Positions 11,703 through 24,268 of a DNA stretch of 64,000 nucleotides are shown here, piece by piece. This DNA is from Leptobrachium leishanense (Eukaryota; Chordata; Amphibia; Anura; Megophryidae): the NCBI GenBank assembly GCA_009667805.1, contig CM019063.1:84161877-84225876 (forward strand). The letters run 5' to 3'. A model generated the notes under the pieces. That model was not told where the DNA came from and made no database searches. It was given only the letters and a program-made list of their open reading frames with translations. The position numbers and the translations under genes are program-made. How positions within the stretch are numbered: the first letter of the stretch is position 1; each line of letters begins with the position of its first letter.

Positions 11703-12889
11703 TGTCACGACCACTACGCGCGCTGCTGCGAAAGACGCCGGGTTAAGCCGCTCACTATCTATATATCCTAGACCCAGATAATTACACGCGCTTCTCTACC
11801 CGTCCCGGCCACACTACCTCTCACAACAGGCACGTAGAGCGTGATATACTGATCCCAGGATTGCAACGCAATACAAGTCTTCTCCTGAAGCGCGTACTAA
11901 CTACGTCTCTCATAATCCCGGAGCTCACTTTCTTATTCTATTAGTAACGCTGCCACCAGTCCTCATGGACACTATGCGCGTCGCAACAGGAGACGCAGGG
12001 CTTAGCAGCCGCACTATCCTAGACTCGGACAGTGACTACAGATCCCACAATTCCCTGCCGTTTCCTGATGACCGCAACTCGCAATTTCTTATATATAACC
12101 GAGCTTAAAGCAAATAGCAATACTCCCAATCTCTTAGCGTGGATTTCATCAGCCAGAGTCAAAACTTAAATACTTTTTTGTTTATTTACGATAGAAAAAT
12201 CACAGTGCTTTGTCACATAAAAAATTATAACTAGAATAAATCAATTAATTACACACTACACAGCAAATAAAAAGAAAAGGGGTTAATCACAGAGCCTTAC
12301 TTACGACGGACTAATCAGTAGCTAGCATCGGTGCCTCCTGATGCCTGGAGGTAGGAACATGGACCGATCAGTCCTCTTTAGAAGGTACCCCAAATGATCA
12401 GCCCCAGCACATGGCCAGTTTTCAGACTATATACACTTCCTGATCTTTCCAGCCCACCCCCAAATGGCCCAGTGTCCTGGACTACATTTCCCAGAGTGCC
12501 CTTTGCTACAGCGCATGTCAATTAATCTTTAATTGCCCAAAGGCGTCCCTCTTCCCTCCAGACCCCCCTTAGAGATCAAGGATGTGCTTCCTGTCTTTGA
12601 AGATTGTGTCCAAATCTCTTGGTGCCGAGCTGGCTGCCAAGGTGTGATTTTCTATGTTAGTGTACAAAAGAAATTCCCTTTTTACAGCTACGTGTTATAT
12701 CCTCCCCCCAGGGGAGAAAGCTAACCATGTTATTACATTTCAGCTGTGAACACAGGGATACACTTACCAAATGGCCAGACACAAATATGAATATACTCTA
12801 TATGGAGGAGATATGTATAACCAGGCAGATAGACACATATATACAGGAAGACCCTTATATAGATAGAAATACAGATCTAGTCTGCCACA
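11703..12889 (-). mobile_element. Second full-length LTR
   Basis: This is 1187 bp, the same boundaries as 6291-7482 and very similar in sequence. It is flanked on the left by U copy 2 and on the right by U copy 3, so it behaves as a solo LTR between two U blocks. Confidence 0.85.
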
Positions 12890-13354
12890 GCTCACCACTG
12901 TAGCTCCATGCGAAACAAAACACAATCAGAAGTTTTAGTTTGCTTGAATGGCCATTGAAGTGTAAGCCCACCGGCCACATCACGGCACCCAATGAAACCA
13001 AGAGCTGCTTTGCAAGCAACCACATATCCTCATGCTGCTTATTAGCTAAGCACCTGCTTGGTCCCCGATATAGCGTTAACTCGATCTGGTGTGGTTCTGG
13101 AGCAATGGAAAGGAATTTGGCTCCAGATCATGCCCCTGAAATTCCAACACATCAGACATGACAACTGATGTGTTGAAATTATTTGAAAAGCTGCCATATC
13201 AATCGAAAATGTAGTAGCTCTTTTTGACGAACCCTGTGCCTGTCAAAAAAGACCTCCTATACAGTGAACACATACAAAAGGACACCTTTGTTTATATTTA
13301 CTGTGTGGGTAATAGAATGTCATTCTCCATAAAACCCTTGTATCCTGCCAGTGG
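12890..13354. repeat. Flank block U, copy 3
   Basis: This 465 bp copy is full length except for a gap of about 22 bp (the CTCTGAGTCAAGTGGGTCC segment). It starts immediately after the LTR end and ends at CCAGTGG, followed by unrelated sequence (TATTATTG). Confidence 0.85.
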
Positions 13355-14475
13355 TATTATTGAAATCACTTAGTATTGAAGGGGTTAGTCAACTAATATC
13401 AATAGTTTTATCATTTTCACCTTAAAGTGAACCAGTCATGCGCTAGAAAATGATCCCATCACAGACAGGTTGACTTTCTCTGCAATATTCTGTAGAATAA
13501 TGTATACATCACACTAAGAAGATCAAAGACACATTTCATCTTGAGATAGAGTTGTACTATTCCTTCCGTATAGTAACTGTCATGCCCCATGATTTAGGAT
13601 TTATTTTATATTCTTCTGTTTTCTATCCAAAATAAATAAAAAAAATCAGTGGATGTATGTATGAGACACTAACGATGTACTAGTACAGAGAATGATCACA
13701 AGACATTTGGAAACTGGATTAAGAAATGTAAATGTTTCACAAAATATGACAAAAACATTCATAAAAGCAGTTATAACAAAATTCTGTGTTTCTTCTGCAT
13801 AGCATACCTGCTAAAGAGCAACTATAAATATCTTGAAATTTTACCTGGCTGTCATCCTTTGTTCTGTAATGATTGGCAGACGCCTTGGTTATGCAATCAG
13901 TTAGGAGAAACTCTGCAGAAATTATTCTGGATTTATTTTATGCTTTTTTTTTGATTAGTGAAAACAGTAAAATACATGCAAGGGTTCCGTGTGGCTTCAC
14001 TTTACAGTGTCAAACCATCAATACCTGAAAAGAATTCCTACCCATATCTACTAAAATACAGCCAGCAGCTTCCTTTTTGTGTCAAAGGGAAATGGCACAA
14101 ATTCAGTTGGCTCTTTCGTTATAATTTTTTTTTGTCTTGATGATTTTTCAATCAGTACAGCATCTTATTTAAGAAGAAACATAATACAAAACAAACCATT
14201 GGAGCACATGTGCTATTGGCTACCTTAAATTAAACCTTGATTATTCAGTTTCCGAAGATAAAATGCAGTGAATGTTTTAATATTCATTTGAAAAAGACAC
14301 CAGAAGAACAAGGTAAATGATGTCAATCTGGCAGGAGGAAAATGTAATATTAAATGAATATTAATATTCAGCATTTTAATCTTTAATACACAGAATAAAA
14401 TATTTTCATTGTTCATTTCATATATTGGAACAAATTTTATTTTGAAAGAAAAACACTACCTCACAGTATGAATAC
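13355..14475. other. No recognisable feature
   Basis: Strongly AT-rich sequence. No gene, terminal repeat or array was seen. Confidence 0.4.
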
Positions 14476-14479
14476 TTAA

Positions 14480-14751
14480 AGGGACATGCATGCTTTGCTA
14501 GTCTGCTTTTAAATATGTGCAATGCTTTTTGAATGAGTCAGTAGTGTTACCCGGCAGGCATAAAAAGTAAATATGATATTTTTTTCATATTTACCTGCTT
14601 TTCCTTCTTGGTGGCTTCCACGCCCACCTCAGGAGGCACTTTACGCAAACCAATCAGCATGTACTCATAGGGATAGATAAAAATGCACTGAGCATGTGCG
14701 ACTGAGTTGCTCCTCCCTCTTGCACTGTGAGCTTAGTGCATGCATATCCCT
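14480..14751. mobile_element. TTAA-targeted MITE
   Basis: TTAA flanks both ends (14476-14479 and 14752-14755). The inverted ends are AGGGACATGCATGC on the left and its near complement GTGCATGCATATCCCT on the right. It is 272 bp and has no ORF. A TTAA target with AGGGAYA ends fits Kolobok-type or piggyBac-type elements. Confidence 0.7.
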
Positions 14752-14755
14752 TTAA

Positions 14756-15582
14756 TGCTTTCAATCATCAATTCAATTCAATTCAATGAATCGATTCTTT
14801 ATAATGTTTCCCACAGCACCACATACCTATCAATTGGCCGCGGTGCCGAATCAGCACCACAGGCCAATAGACAGTGAAATATGGTGTAGTTCGGTGGTCT
14901 TCAGCGGCAGCAAAATTGTCCCATAGAGAAACAGTGAATGATTCCTCTATGCACAAATGGTCGAACAGCACAGAAACAGTAATTTAACACTAGCTTTTAA
15001 CCCTAATCTAACAGTAATTGGGCTGGATTTATTGTTTTTTTTTAGTGATACAAATCAATCCGAAATAATGAAAATGAATCTGCAGTCAAATAAATTCGGC
15101 TGAATTTTTTTTTAAACAAAACAAATTTTTCAGCTGTGCACTCCTCTAATGCATCATAAAAAGAAAAAAGCGTGACATTTTTATTGACCTTATTTTTTTT
15201 ATTTTTAAACATAACCTGTCATTTTCTGGCTGTTCCAATGATACCATGCATGACCCTGTAGCTACTTTGGTTGCGGAGAGATAGAGAGGTCAAAGGACCC
15301 CAGTATCTCTTCCATTTGGATTTCCCTACCTTTCTAGGGGGAGGTCCCTTTCTAACATCATCACGGCCATGTGTGATGATGTCAGTGGGCGGAAGGCGGT
15401 CCAAAGGATTGACTTCCAGGAAGTCATACCACTGCAAGATTCCCCCCAGACCCACAGAGGTGTCCCCCACGGCTGTGGGAAATCCATGATGTGTGGGGGA
15501 AGTCCTCCACATCCTGCAGGGAATCCCCATGATGTCTTCCGCAGCCAAGGGGTTAAGGGAGATGGAAAGGAAAGATGCAACC
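14756..15582. other. No gene; unclassified repeat-like sequence
   Basis: The stretch ends in CCAAGGGGTTAAGG near 15546-15559, which resembles one end of a piggyBac-type element. The matching end was not found. Nothing else is recognisable. Confidence 0.3.
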
Positions 15583-15586
15583 TTAA

Positions 15587-16182
15587 AGGGACACTCTAGG
15601 CAACATGACCACCTAAGCTATTTTAGGTGGTCATGATGCCCGGAGTATCCTGCCCTCTGTCTCCCCTCCCTCCGCTCGGCAGTTCAGCTGAAAAAGCTGA
15701 AAACAGCTGAGAGAGGCGGAGGAGTTTACTCCGCCCTCCCAGCTGTCAGTCAGCAGAGCGGTAATCATATTTCCCGCTTCTGCCGACTTTTGCCGAGTAG
15801 GAGACGTCATCGCGCTTTCAGTGCGATGACGTCTCCAACTCGCCGCAGTAGCTGGCAGCAGCGGCTGAGGGTTAGTGTTGCGCGCATCCTCTTGCGCGCA
15901 ACACTAATCCTCAGAGGGAGCCGGGAGGAAGCCTGCCGATTGGCTGGCTTATGTGAGAGGCACGCATGCGCGCTTCTCACGTAAACCAGAAATCAAGAAG
16001 GACAGGAGCGGAAGAGGAGGGAGGTGAGTATAAAAAAAAAAAGATGCCGCTGGAAAGAAGTGGATTTTAGGGTAAGTATTACAGTTACAAAAAAATAAAT
16101 AAAAAATAAAGATTTTTTAAGGGAATAGGGATAGGTTAGGATAAAAAAACGGGGGGGGTGATTTTTTGAGTAGAGTGTTCCT
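15587..16182. mobile_element. T2/Kolobok-like MITE
   Basis: TTAA flanks both sides (15583-15586 and 16183-16186). The ends are AGGGACACTCTAGGCA and, inverted, AGGAACACTCTACTCA. This combination is typical of abundant TTAA-targeted T2-like MITEs in frogs. The 596 bp interior is GC-rich around 15700-15980 and has no convincing ORF. Confidence 0.75.
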
Positions 16183-16186
16183 TTAA

Positions 16187-16524
16187 AGCTAGTGTCAGAC
16201 GAGCATCTTTGGAGAGCGGAAGGAACGTTCGTGAAAGTGGACGTTCCTTCCACTCGACGCCCGTCTGGCCCCATCGCTGAGTGCACTCCGTGCACTCAGC
16301 GCTGCAAAGCGCGATCCTCCTATGGAGAATTGCGCTTTGCAGCTCCGTCAACGTGCATCGTAGCCCTTTGCCGGAGAGGCTTGGATAACGGACGCTTGTT
16401 GCGTGCACATTTCGTGCACGCGCACAAGCGTGTGACCAGCCCCGTTGCAGCGACACAACGCTGCGACGGATGCTGGTAAGCACATCAGTACGGGCGCGCA
16501 TAGCACACTCATCTGACGCCAGCC
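16187..16524. mobile_element. Harbinger-type MITE, copy B (divergent)
   Basis: The ends GCTAGTGTCAGACGAGCATC and, inverted, GGCTGGCGTCAGATGAGTGT match the GGCTAGGGTCAGACGAACGC family with substitutions. The interior is rich in CGTTC and CGTGC motifs. It starts directly after the TTAA of the neighbouring T2-like element, with TTA after its right end. Confidence 0.65.
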
Positions 16525-18432
16525 TTAGGAGATGCAAAAAAAAAAAAAGACATTGGAGGGCTGGAGAAGAATTAATTGGTATGATGAAATGGAGGAAAGA
16601 TACATTAAGGATGGGAAAGTGAGGAAGTGAGTCTCGGGACGATGGAGTTTCAGGAGAAATACAATTAGAGGTAATGGACATGATGAAGACATATTAAGGG
16701 CAGGGATGGCCTGTATACCATGATATGCTTCCATTATACAAGACAAAAACTGTATTTTACGCCAGCAACACATACACATAATACATATTATATTTATTTA
16801 TTTGCGAAGTATTTTACCAGGAAGGATACATTAAGATTTCTCTAGTTTTCAAGTATGTCCTGGGTCATATACTCAGAGGGCTATTGGCTTGTGTACACCT
16901 GGTAAAGTAATTTCATATTTTGTACATAAACAGCTGACTCAAAAAATAAATGCCATATTACTTCAAAATTGACTTCTACTTTGCCAGTGTTCCTTAATAC
17001 CTGCTTTAGTGAATAAGCCCTTGTGTATATTTGTTTTATGAAAGTTGAAGTTGCCCGGAGGGTTGTCTGCAAAAGAATAGCATAATGCTATTAGTCTTTC
17101 CAACAAAATCTCATACATATTCATTTGAGACAGAAATAAGTCTTTACTTCCTGACACATGATCGTTGTGTCTTCTGTATGCTTTTCCCATACTCAGAAAT
17201 GCAGTACTTTTCATTTTTTTCAGGGACTACACTTTTTTTTTAACCAAGGAGCCATTGAATGGAATCCGATTTGCTACATTCAGCCGCACAGCCAGAAAGT
17301 GTTTCATCTCTTTTAGTATTGCAGAATTTAATCACTAGCAGCCTTTGATAACATTTTTGTTTCATTCCACAGTATTATGTTTAATCATTGAAAAGTTTGT
17401 TAAATGTGGTTAAAAAATGCGTGCATAATAATAATAAATTATAGTGCTATAATCATCCAGCAATGATAATTCACTAAGAATCAAGCAAGGCTTATGCAGT
17501 GCGTAATAGCTGAGTTTTATACACCATTATCACCACATTTAATGATATAGATCATTTGATGGACTGGCTTCTAGCAGTAAACCATGTCATTCTTGCACAT
17601 AATCGAGCACTCCATGCTACGAAACGCCTCTGTAGATAAAATGCTAGTTATTTATTACAGACCTGAAATCAATTTCAGTTATTAGAAAGCAGAGATTGTA
17701 AAGTCTGATGCGAAAGCGTGTTTATTTGATTTCCTATTGTGAATGTAGCCAACATGACATTAAACTGTGTGAGGCATAGAGCAAAATGTCACAATGACGG
17801 GATTGATTTTATATCACGCTTTTACACGTGCTTAAAATATACCCCAATCCAAGTTGGGTGATGGTTTCTTGGCTTCACTAAATGTCAGCCTATAAAAAAA
17901 TATTTTGATTGTTTGAAACAAGATCGAACATATTACTGTATACATCTATAACATGAATTCAAAAGATTCAACTTCTTCCAGCCAACTATGGGAAGACTTG
18001 AGGAGCAAGGTAACATTTATTTCAGAAAAGCCTCCAGGACAGACACTTCCTCCAGTTCAGAAGCTTGTAGGACTTACGAAGCCCAGGGCCGAATTAACAT
18101 AGATGTTGTATGAGCTCCAGCTTCAGACCAACACCCCAAAATACGCCTATTGTTTCCACCAACATGATAAAATTAAGAGGGATGGGGCAAAATCAGAAAG
18201 GATGATGTGAAGAATATGGCAGAAATACAATGTAGCAGAGAGGGTTGCAGCAGGGAAGCGGTAAACACTTCAGCTCCAGGCCCATACAGCTCTCAAACTA
18301 GCACTGTTGAAAATGCTAACACTCTTTAAATCCAGTTGGGAATGTGTCTAAAACACATATTCCTAGATGGTCAAGTACTGATCCCAGTTATGTAGTAGCT
18401 CTATTTCTCCAGCAGATGGAAACATCTACCTG
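16525..18432. other. No gene recognised
   Basis: AT-rich sequence. The only identifiable piece is a minus-strand LINE/SINE tail at 16803-16866, listed separately. Confidence 0.4.
16803..16866 (-). mobile_element. LINE/SINE 3' tail fragment
   Basis: On the minus strand it reads CCCAGGACATACTTGAAAAC through CTTCCTGGTAAAATAC, the same tail found in the SINE at 3826-4016 and in the LINE fragment near 62940. No head is visible, so SINE and LINE origins cannot be separated. Confidence 0.6.
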
Positions 18433-18508
18433 CCAGGACATACTTGAAAACTAGAGAAAATCTCAAAGTATCCTACCTGGTAAAATACCTTATAAATAAA
18501 TAAATAGA
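18433..18508 (+). mobile_element. LINE/SINE 3' tail fragment
   Basis: It begins GCCAGGACATACTTGAAAAC and ends in a TAAATAAATAAATAG run, the same tail family as at 3950-4010. It lies just upstream of the L2 copy starting near 18517. Confidence 0.6.
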
Positions 18509-21465
18509 TTATTACTGTAACTCACAGCTATCCACGACCTCTTCATCTCCAACTCCTTCAACCTCCTATAGCTGTTACTGAAACCTGGCTAACTCCCTCT
18601 GTCACTGCTTCCATTGCTGCTCTCACACATGGTGGTGTACACTTCAGCCATACCCCCAGACTGGGTGAGAGACATGGTGGCGGGGTCTGAATTTTGCTTT
18701 CTCCCACCTCTACCTATTTGCATCTCCCTCCACCCCCATCCCTCTCCTCTTTTGAAGCACACTGTATCCGCCCGTTCTCTCCCTGGCTCTCAGGGTGGAA
18801 GTCATCTACCACCCACCAGGGCCAACTTCCCAGTTCCTTGACAACTTTGCTATTGGCTTTCTCACTTTCTGTCTACTAATCTTCCATGCCTAATTCTTGG
18901 GGACTTCAACATTCCCATTGATGATCCTTCTGCCACTGCCTCCTCCAAACCTCTTTCACTCACTTCCTCCCTCGGACTTAGGCAATCCTTCCTTCTCCCT
19001 ACTCACCATGAAGGTCACTCTATTGACCTTGTTTTTTCCAACCTCTGCTCCATTTATGAGTTCACTAGTCACCCTTTCCCTGTCTCTGACCACCACCTTC
19101 TCTCCTTCAACCTATCTGGATTTCCTAAACTTCCTGCTCCTCCATCCCGCACATGCACTCGCAGAAATCTGCATGCTGTGGATCGCCATCAATTCTCCAA
19201 AATTCTTCAACATCTCCAGCACACATCAACCTTCACCTGCCCTGATGCTGCCACTGACCACTATAACGCTACTCTTATCTCTGCTTTAAACGTGCTTGCT
19301 CCTCCTCAACTCTGTAAGGTCCCACGCCGCCAGCTTCAGCCCTGTCATACACCACAGACACACTACCTGAAAAAAAGCTCTCGCACTGCAGAGCTTGCCT
19401 GGAGGAAATCCCGCTCTGAAGCTGATTTCATCCATTTAAAATGTATTCTACGGTCATAGACCTTGACCCTTCACTTGGATAAACAAGCCTTCTTCTCATC
19501 TCTTATATCTACTCTGTCCGCCAACCCTAAATGACTCTGGTCCACTTTTAATTCTCTCCTCCACCCACCCGCACCTCCCCCTTCTCATCTGCCTTTAGTG
19601 CTCTGTACCTGGCAGATTACTTCTTAAATAAAACTCTCACTATCAGAAGCAACATCCCAACACAAACCGATAATCCACCACCTCCACTCCCAGAAGCCCC
19701 TTCTGCTACCCTCTGCCGCTTCCTCCCAGCCACTGAGGAAGAAGTCAAATTTTACTGTCCTCCTCACATCTCACTACGTGCCCGCTTGACTCCATTCCCT
19801 CACATCTAATACCCATACTCTCCTTCTCCCTCACCTCTGCTCTCACACACATCTTCAGCCTATGTCTTCCCATCTGCCTTCAAACATGCACAGGTTACCT
19901 CTATACTAAAGAAACCCTCCCTCGATCCTAACTCTCCATCCAACTACCGTCCTATATCCCTCCTTCCATTTACCTCTAAGCTCTTGGAAAAACTAGTTTT
20001 CAACCACCTCTCCCTCATCCTGTCCTCTAATTCCCTACTCGACCCCCTACAATTAAGCATCCATCCCCTACCAAAGTCACCAATGACCTTCTAACTGCTG
20101 AAAACCACAGCCACTAGCCCTATTCTCATCATGCTTGAACTAGGAGCTGCTTTTGACACTGTTGACCATAGACAGACTCTCAGCTCTCTCGGTCTCTGTG
20201 ACACTGCGCTCTCTTGGATTGACTCTTATCTGTCTAACAGGTCCTTCTCTGTGTCACTTGCTGGTAACTCCTCCTCTACAATGCCTTTATCAGTTGGTGT
20301 ACCTCAAGGCTCTGTCCCTGAGAGAAATCATTAACCACTTTGGCTTTCATTACCACCACTATGTTGATGATACTCAGATCTACCTCTCCACCCCTGATCT
20401 ATCTCTTCCTGTCCTCTCCACCGTCAGCGACTGTTTATCTGGTATCTCCTCCTGGATAGCCTCTCACCACCTAAAAATTAACATGTCCAAGACTAAGCTC
20501 CTATTAATTCCTCCCTCTAATGACTCCCCCCTGACTTCTCTATCATGATCGATGGTATCACTATCTCCCCATCAAACAAGGTTCCCTGTCTCAGAGTTAC
20601 ACTTGACTCTAGTCTTTCCTACATCCCCCACATCCAGTCTCTTTCCTCCTCCTGCCGCTACCAATTACGTAATATTTCCAGAATTCGGACATTTCTTACC
20701 GCTGTCACCTCAAAGCAACTTATCCACCCCCTTGTAATCTCCCATCTTGACTATTGTAATAATCTTCTAGCCGGGCTCTCTCTCTCCCCGCCTCACCCCC
20801 CTGCAATCCATTCTGAATGCCTCTGACAGGCTCATCCACCTCACTCGCTGCTCTGTCTCTGCCGCTCTTCTCTGCCGCTCCTATCTGTGAGTCCCTTCAC
20901 TGGCTCCCCATCCACGGAAGAATTAAAATCAAAATCCTTACCCTGACCTAAAAAGCTCTCACTAACTCAGCTCCCCTCTACCTTTCGTCACTAATCACCA
21001 AATGCACCCCAGCCCACTCCCTAAGGTCAAACAGTGACCTGCGCCTATTTCTCACGCGCAGCCCCCATCCTCTGGAAAACTCTCCAGCGTACTGTCAGAC
21101 TGTTCCCTAGTTTCCTTTCCTACAAACGCTCCATTATTCCTATTCAAACAAGCCTACCACCCTTGTCACTAACACTGATCTGCAATTTTTCAACCTTTTT
21201 CTGTTGTTTTCAAATGAATAGGTGTATCTGAATGGATTTTTTGTGCAGATTTGGAAAATGACCTTCCAAATTCCGTATCACGTCAGGTTTTTTCACAAAT
21301 GATGGAAATGTGAAAATTTAAAAAAATGTTATTTTTTAACGACATTGCTATATGGCAACGTTTATAACGTTTGAAAATGTTCTCTGGAGGGGCGGAATGA
21401 TTGTTTAAGGAATAGATAAACATAAATACATATTCAAAAGCTAACATTCGCCACTGGACTCCCCT

Positions 21466-22659
21466 TCAAACTTCCTCTTTTTGGATTTTCTTCGGTGTGC
21501 ATCTGTTCATGTCTCTGTTCAACATCCAACAATAGTCGGCCATCATATGTACAGTCCACTTTCCTTGGTATCTCTTTTCCATCACTTTAATATCCTGATA
21601 GAAGCGCTCGCCATGTTCTTCCAAAAAATCACCAAGATTGTTAGGAAAGTAATTTAGATGTGCATGAAGAAAGTGAACTTTGACGCTCATGTTGCAACCA
21701 AGCAGTTCATAGGATTCCAGCATATCCTCGACTAAAGTGGTGTAATTTGAAGCCTATGTGTTCCCCAAAAAGTTGTGCACCACATTCTGAATGCAGTTCA
21801 TGCTCGCAATTCGCACTCACTCATGGTTTCCTCGAATATGTTGTCTGTCATTAATTTTCGTATTTGAGGGCCTATGAAAATGCCAGCTTTAATTTTTTCC
21901 GACATGATTGATAGAAACTTACCATCAAGATACTGAAAGCATTTAGGCTAGGGTCAAACGAACGCATTATTCGCAGCAACCATCAAAAAGTGCGTCCGAA
22001 CGCATTGATGTATTTTTTCACGGAATGCGCGAAAACGGTCAGACGATGCACATTTTCGTGCGTGATTTTTTACGGATCATCAATAAAACACTTCTTGCGT
22101 TTGGATGTTATGTAGGTTGGACATTAGCAGCATCTGACATCTCCTAATCACGCAGACACGTCGCTATGTCGCCGCAGCACACTCTGTACGTCAGTACTAG
22201 CGGTTCTGCATTCTCGAAAAAATGCGTTCATTTTCCACTTGCGTTGCACGGCCGGACTTTCGTGCGGCTTTACTTCGTATATTGGCCGTCATTGCGCGTC
22301 ATTTGCTGCTACTGCGGACGTGATTAAGTGCGCCTAAACGCACGTTAAAAATGCGCTAGTCTGACCCCAGCCTTACTGTCCCTGCTTAACGCTGTCATGA
22401 ATTGCTTCATTAAGCCAAGTTTGATGTGTAAAATTGGCAACAGTATTTTCGAGGGATTAACCAGTGGAAGTGAAACAATGTTTTTTTCGCCAGGTGTGAA
22501 TGTACTTCTGACTGGCCACTGCTGCCGAACCCAATGTTCCGTCGTTGCTCTGGAGTCCCATTCACACAAAAAGCAAGGAAATTTGGTGTAGCCTGCTTGT
22601 TGGCCGATCAATATTCCAATCACCTTGAAATCCTCGCACAAAGACCATTCATGAAACAT
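21466..22659 (-). pseudogene. Transposon-associated protein of unclassified family, C-terminal part
   Basis: Two open pieces, 22659-22345 (104 codons) and 21723-21466 (85 codons), plus readable frames between 21945 and 21724, belong to one protein cut by a 427 bp MITE. Visible motifs in order are KFPCFLCEWDSRA with a CX2C pair, LLPILHIKLGLMKQF, AGIFIGPQIRKL, GCNMSVKVHFLHAHL, EEHGERFYQDI and MADYCWML. From memory, similar uncharacterised proteins are scattered in high copy through insect, cnidarian, fish and frog genomes, which suggests a mobile source, but I cannot name the superfamily. Stops and frameshifts around 21740-21800 add to the damage. Catalytic residues are unknown. Confidence 0.6.
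21946..22372. mobile_element. Harbinger-type MITE, copy C
   Basis: The left end GGCTAGGGTCAAACGAACGC and the inverted right end GGCTGGGGTCAGACTAGCGC are flanked by an exact TTA duplication (21943-21945 and 22373-22375). It is 427 bp with no ORF, and it sits in the coding region of the unclassified transposon. Confidence 0.88.
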
Positions 22660-23045
22660 TTTTTTAAATTTTCACATTTCCGTCATTTGTGAAACAACTT
22701 GACGTGATACGGAATTTTGAAGGTCATTTTCGGAATCTGCGCAAGAAATCCATTCAGATTCACCTATTCATTTCAAAACAACAAAACCATGCATATTGGT
22801 GTAATACACCTCACTGCCCCAACCAGTACATACCTCTCACCAGTCCGTCACTCTGACCTTGCAGCCCTCTCCTCCTGTTTCCACCCCCAACTCTTCTAGA
22901 TTGTAAGTTCCCACGTGAATAGGGCTCTCGTTTCCACCTGGTACTGGTTTGTCAAATGTTGTTCAATGTATTGTAACACTGTCTACATTGTGACCCTTAT
23001 TCAGCGCTGCGGAATATGCTGGCGCTATATAAATAAATAATAGTA

Positions 23046-23624
23046 AAAATATTACTGTAAGGAATACATCGGAAATATTTTTTACCATATGATTCATTAG
23101 AAATAATTTTCTAAAAACCCACTGGTTCCTGATAGTGATATTCTGGAATATCCTAGTGAAAGGGTTAATAAAAATCAATACCATAACTCATGACAGTGAG
23201 ACTTCAAATGTTGTAAAACAAATCCAAAGCAATGCCACCTAAAAGTAAAATGATTTATGGACTCCCTGAACTGAAGGTTATGAAACGAGCCATTTACATA
23301 CAACTCCGACGCCTCATCGTACAGCGCAAGTTTGACTTCAGTTTGTCTATTTAATTATAGTGATGTCAAGGACTCATTATACACAATTATCAGGTCTCGT
23401 AACAGAAAACACATGTTCTTAAAGCATATGAAACAGCAGTAATTTATTGTTTATTTTTTCACCTCAGACGTTTACAGATGTCTGACTCTAAGACACAGAA
23501 CGTTAACACAGAGGAATGCCAAGTTACCGTTTATTTAAAGGAAATCTATTGCCACAAAGCGAAACATAAATCTGCATCATGGTTAAAGACAAAAGAGGCT
23601 GTTATGCCATTGTGATTAGCTGAT
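23046..23624. other. No recognisable feature
   Basis: AT-rich sequence with nothing recognisable. Confidence 0.4.
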
Positions 23625-24268
23625 ACTAGTGTCATGATGTGGAGTCTTTGCCCTCCTGGCACCTGGCAGCTTGCAGGGACTCCTTCGCAGGACACCAGTT
23701 TATATTGCCGGCTCTGGCACGCACCAGAGTGACGCAACGGCTGGAAGGGGGAGCGGCGTTATTACGTGGGCTAATGGGAAATGCCCACCAATTTTAAATG
23801 CTGGGATTTCCGTGATACTGGTGCCCTTTCATTGTTTCTATTACCCGAGAGTGAGTTTTGGTTTATTTCTAGTGTATGACGTTTTGGCTATGCCCTTTGA
23901 CTATTCTGACCTTTGGCTTCCCTATCTGACTCTGGCATACATTTAACCCTTCTGGCTCCTGACTCTGGTTTACATTTAACCCCTGTTGCTCCTGGCTCTG
24001 ATATATGTTTAACCCCTTTGATTTCTGACCACAGCATGTATGACTACCCCCTCCGGTTCTGAATTCTGGCTTCTAATTATGTTCTCTCTATCTTTTTGTT
24101 ATTTTTTTCGGCTATTCTAAAGACCGACAGGTTAGGGAGTGATACCAGGGCCGGCCCGACAATGGTGCAGAGCGGAGCAGTGGCGACAGGCGGCAGAAAT
24201 TCGGGGGCGGCAAATTTCAGCCCCCGGCACCGCTGCTGCGCTCTGCACTATTTTTTTTATGCGACGGC

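Larger units (their letters stand above)
21190..22800 (-). mobile_element. Unclassified DNA transposon with about 128 bp inverted repeats
   Basis: Arms at 21202-21329 and 22656-22783 are reverse complements over about 128 bp; shared cores include AATTCCGTATCACGTCA and AAATGTGAAAATTTAAAAAA. Outer ends and target duplication are not resolved. Between the arms lies the C-terminal half of a minus-strand ORF, listed separately. The right arm begins where the rest of the ORF would be expected, so this is an internally deleted, non-autonomous derivative. It is itself split by Harbinger MITE C. Confidence 0.7.
18517..23045 (+). mobile_element. L2-type LINE, old 5'-truncated copy with nested insertions
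   Basis: The sequence aligns in order with the better L2 at 57846-61960, from mid-endonuclease (near 58970 there) to the 3' end with GGCGCTATATAAATAAATAA. Recognisable pieces include an endonuclease segment with GDFN, reverse transcriptase with AFDTVDH near 20143-20165 and a YVDD active-site box near 20360, and the C-terminal LDYCNNLL segment near 20747. Many frameshifts, stops and small deletions break it. A DNA transposon interrupts it at about 21190-22800, and L2 sequence resumes near 22806. Confidence 0.8.
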
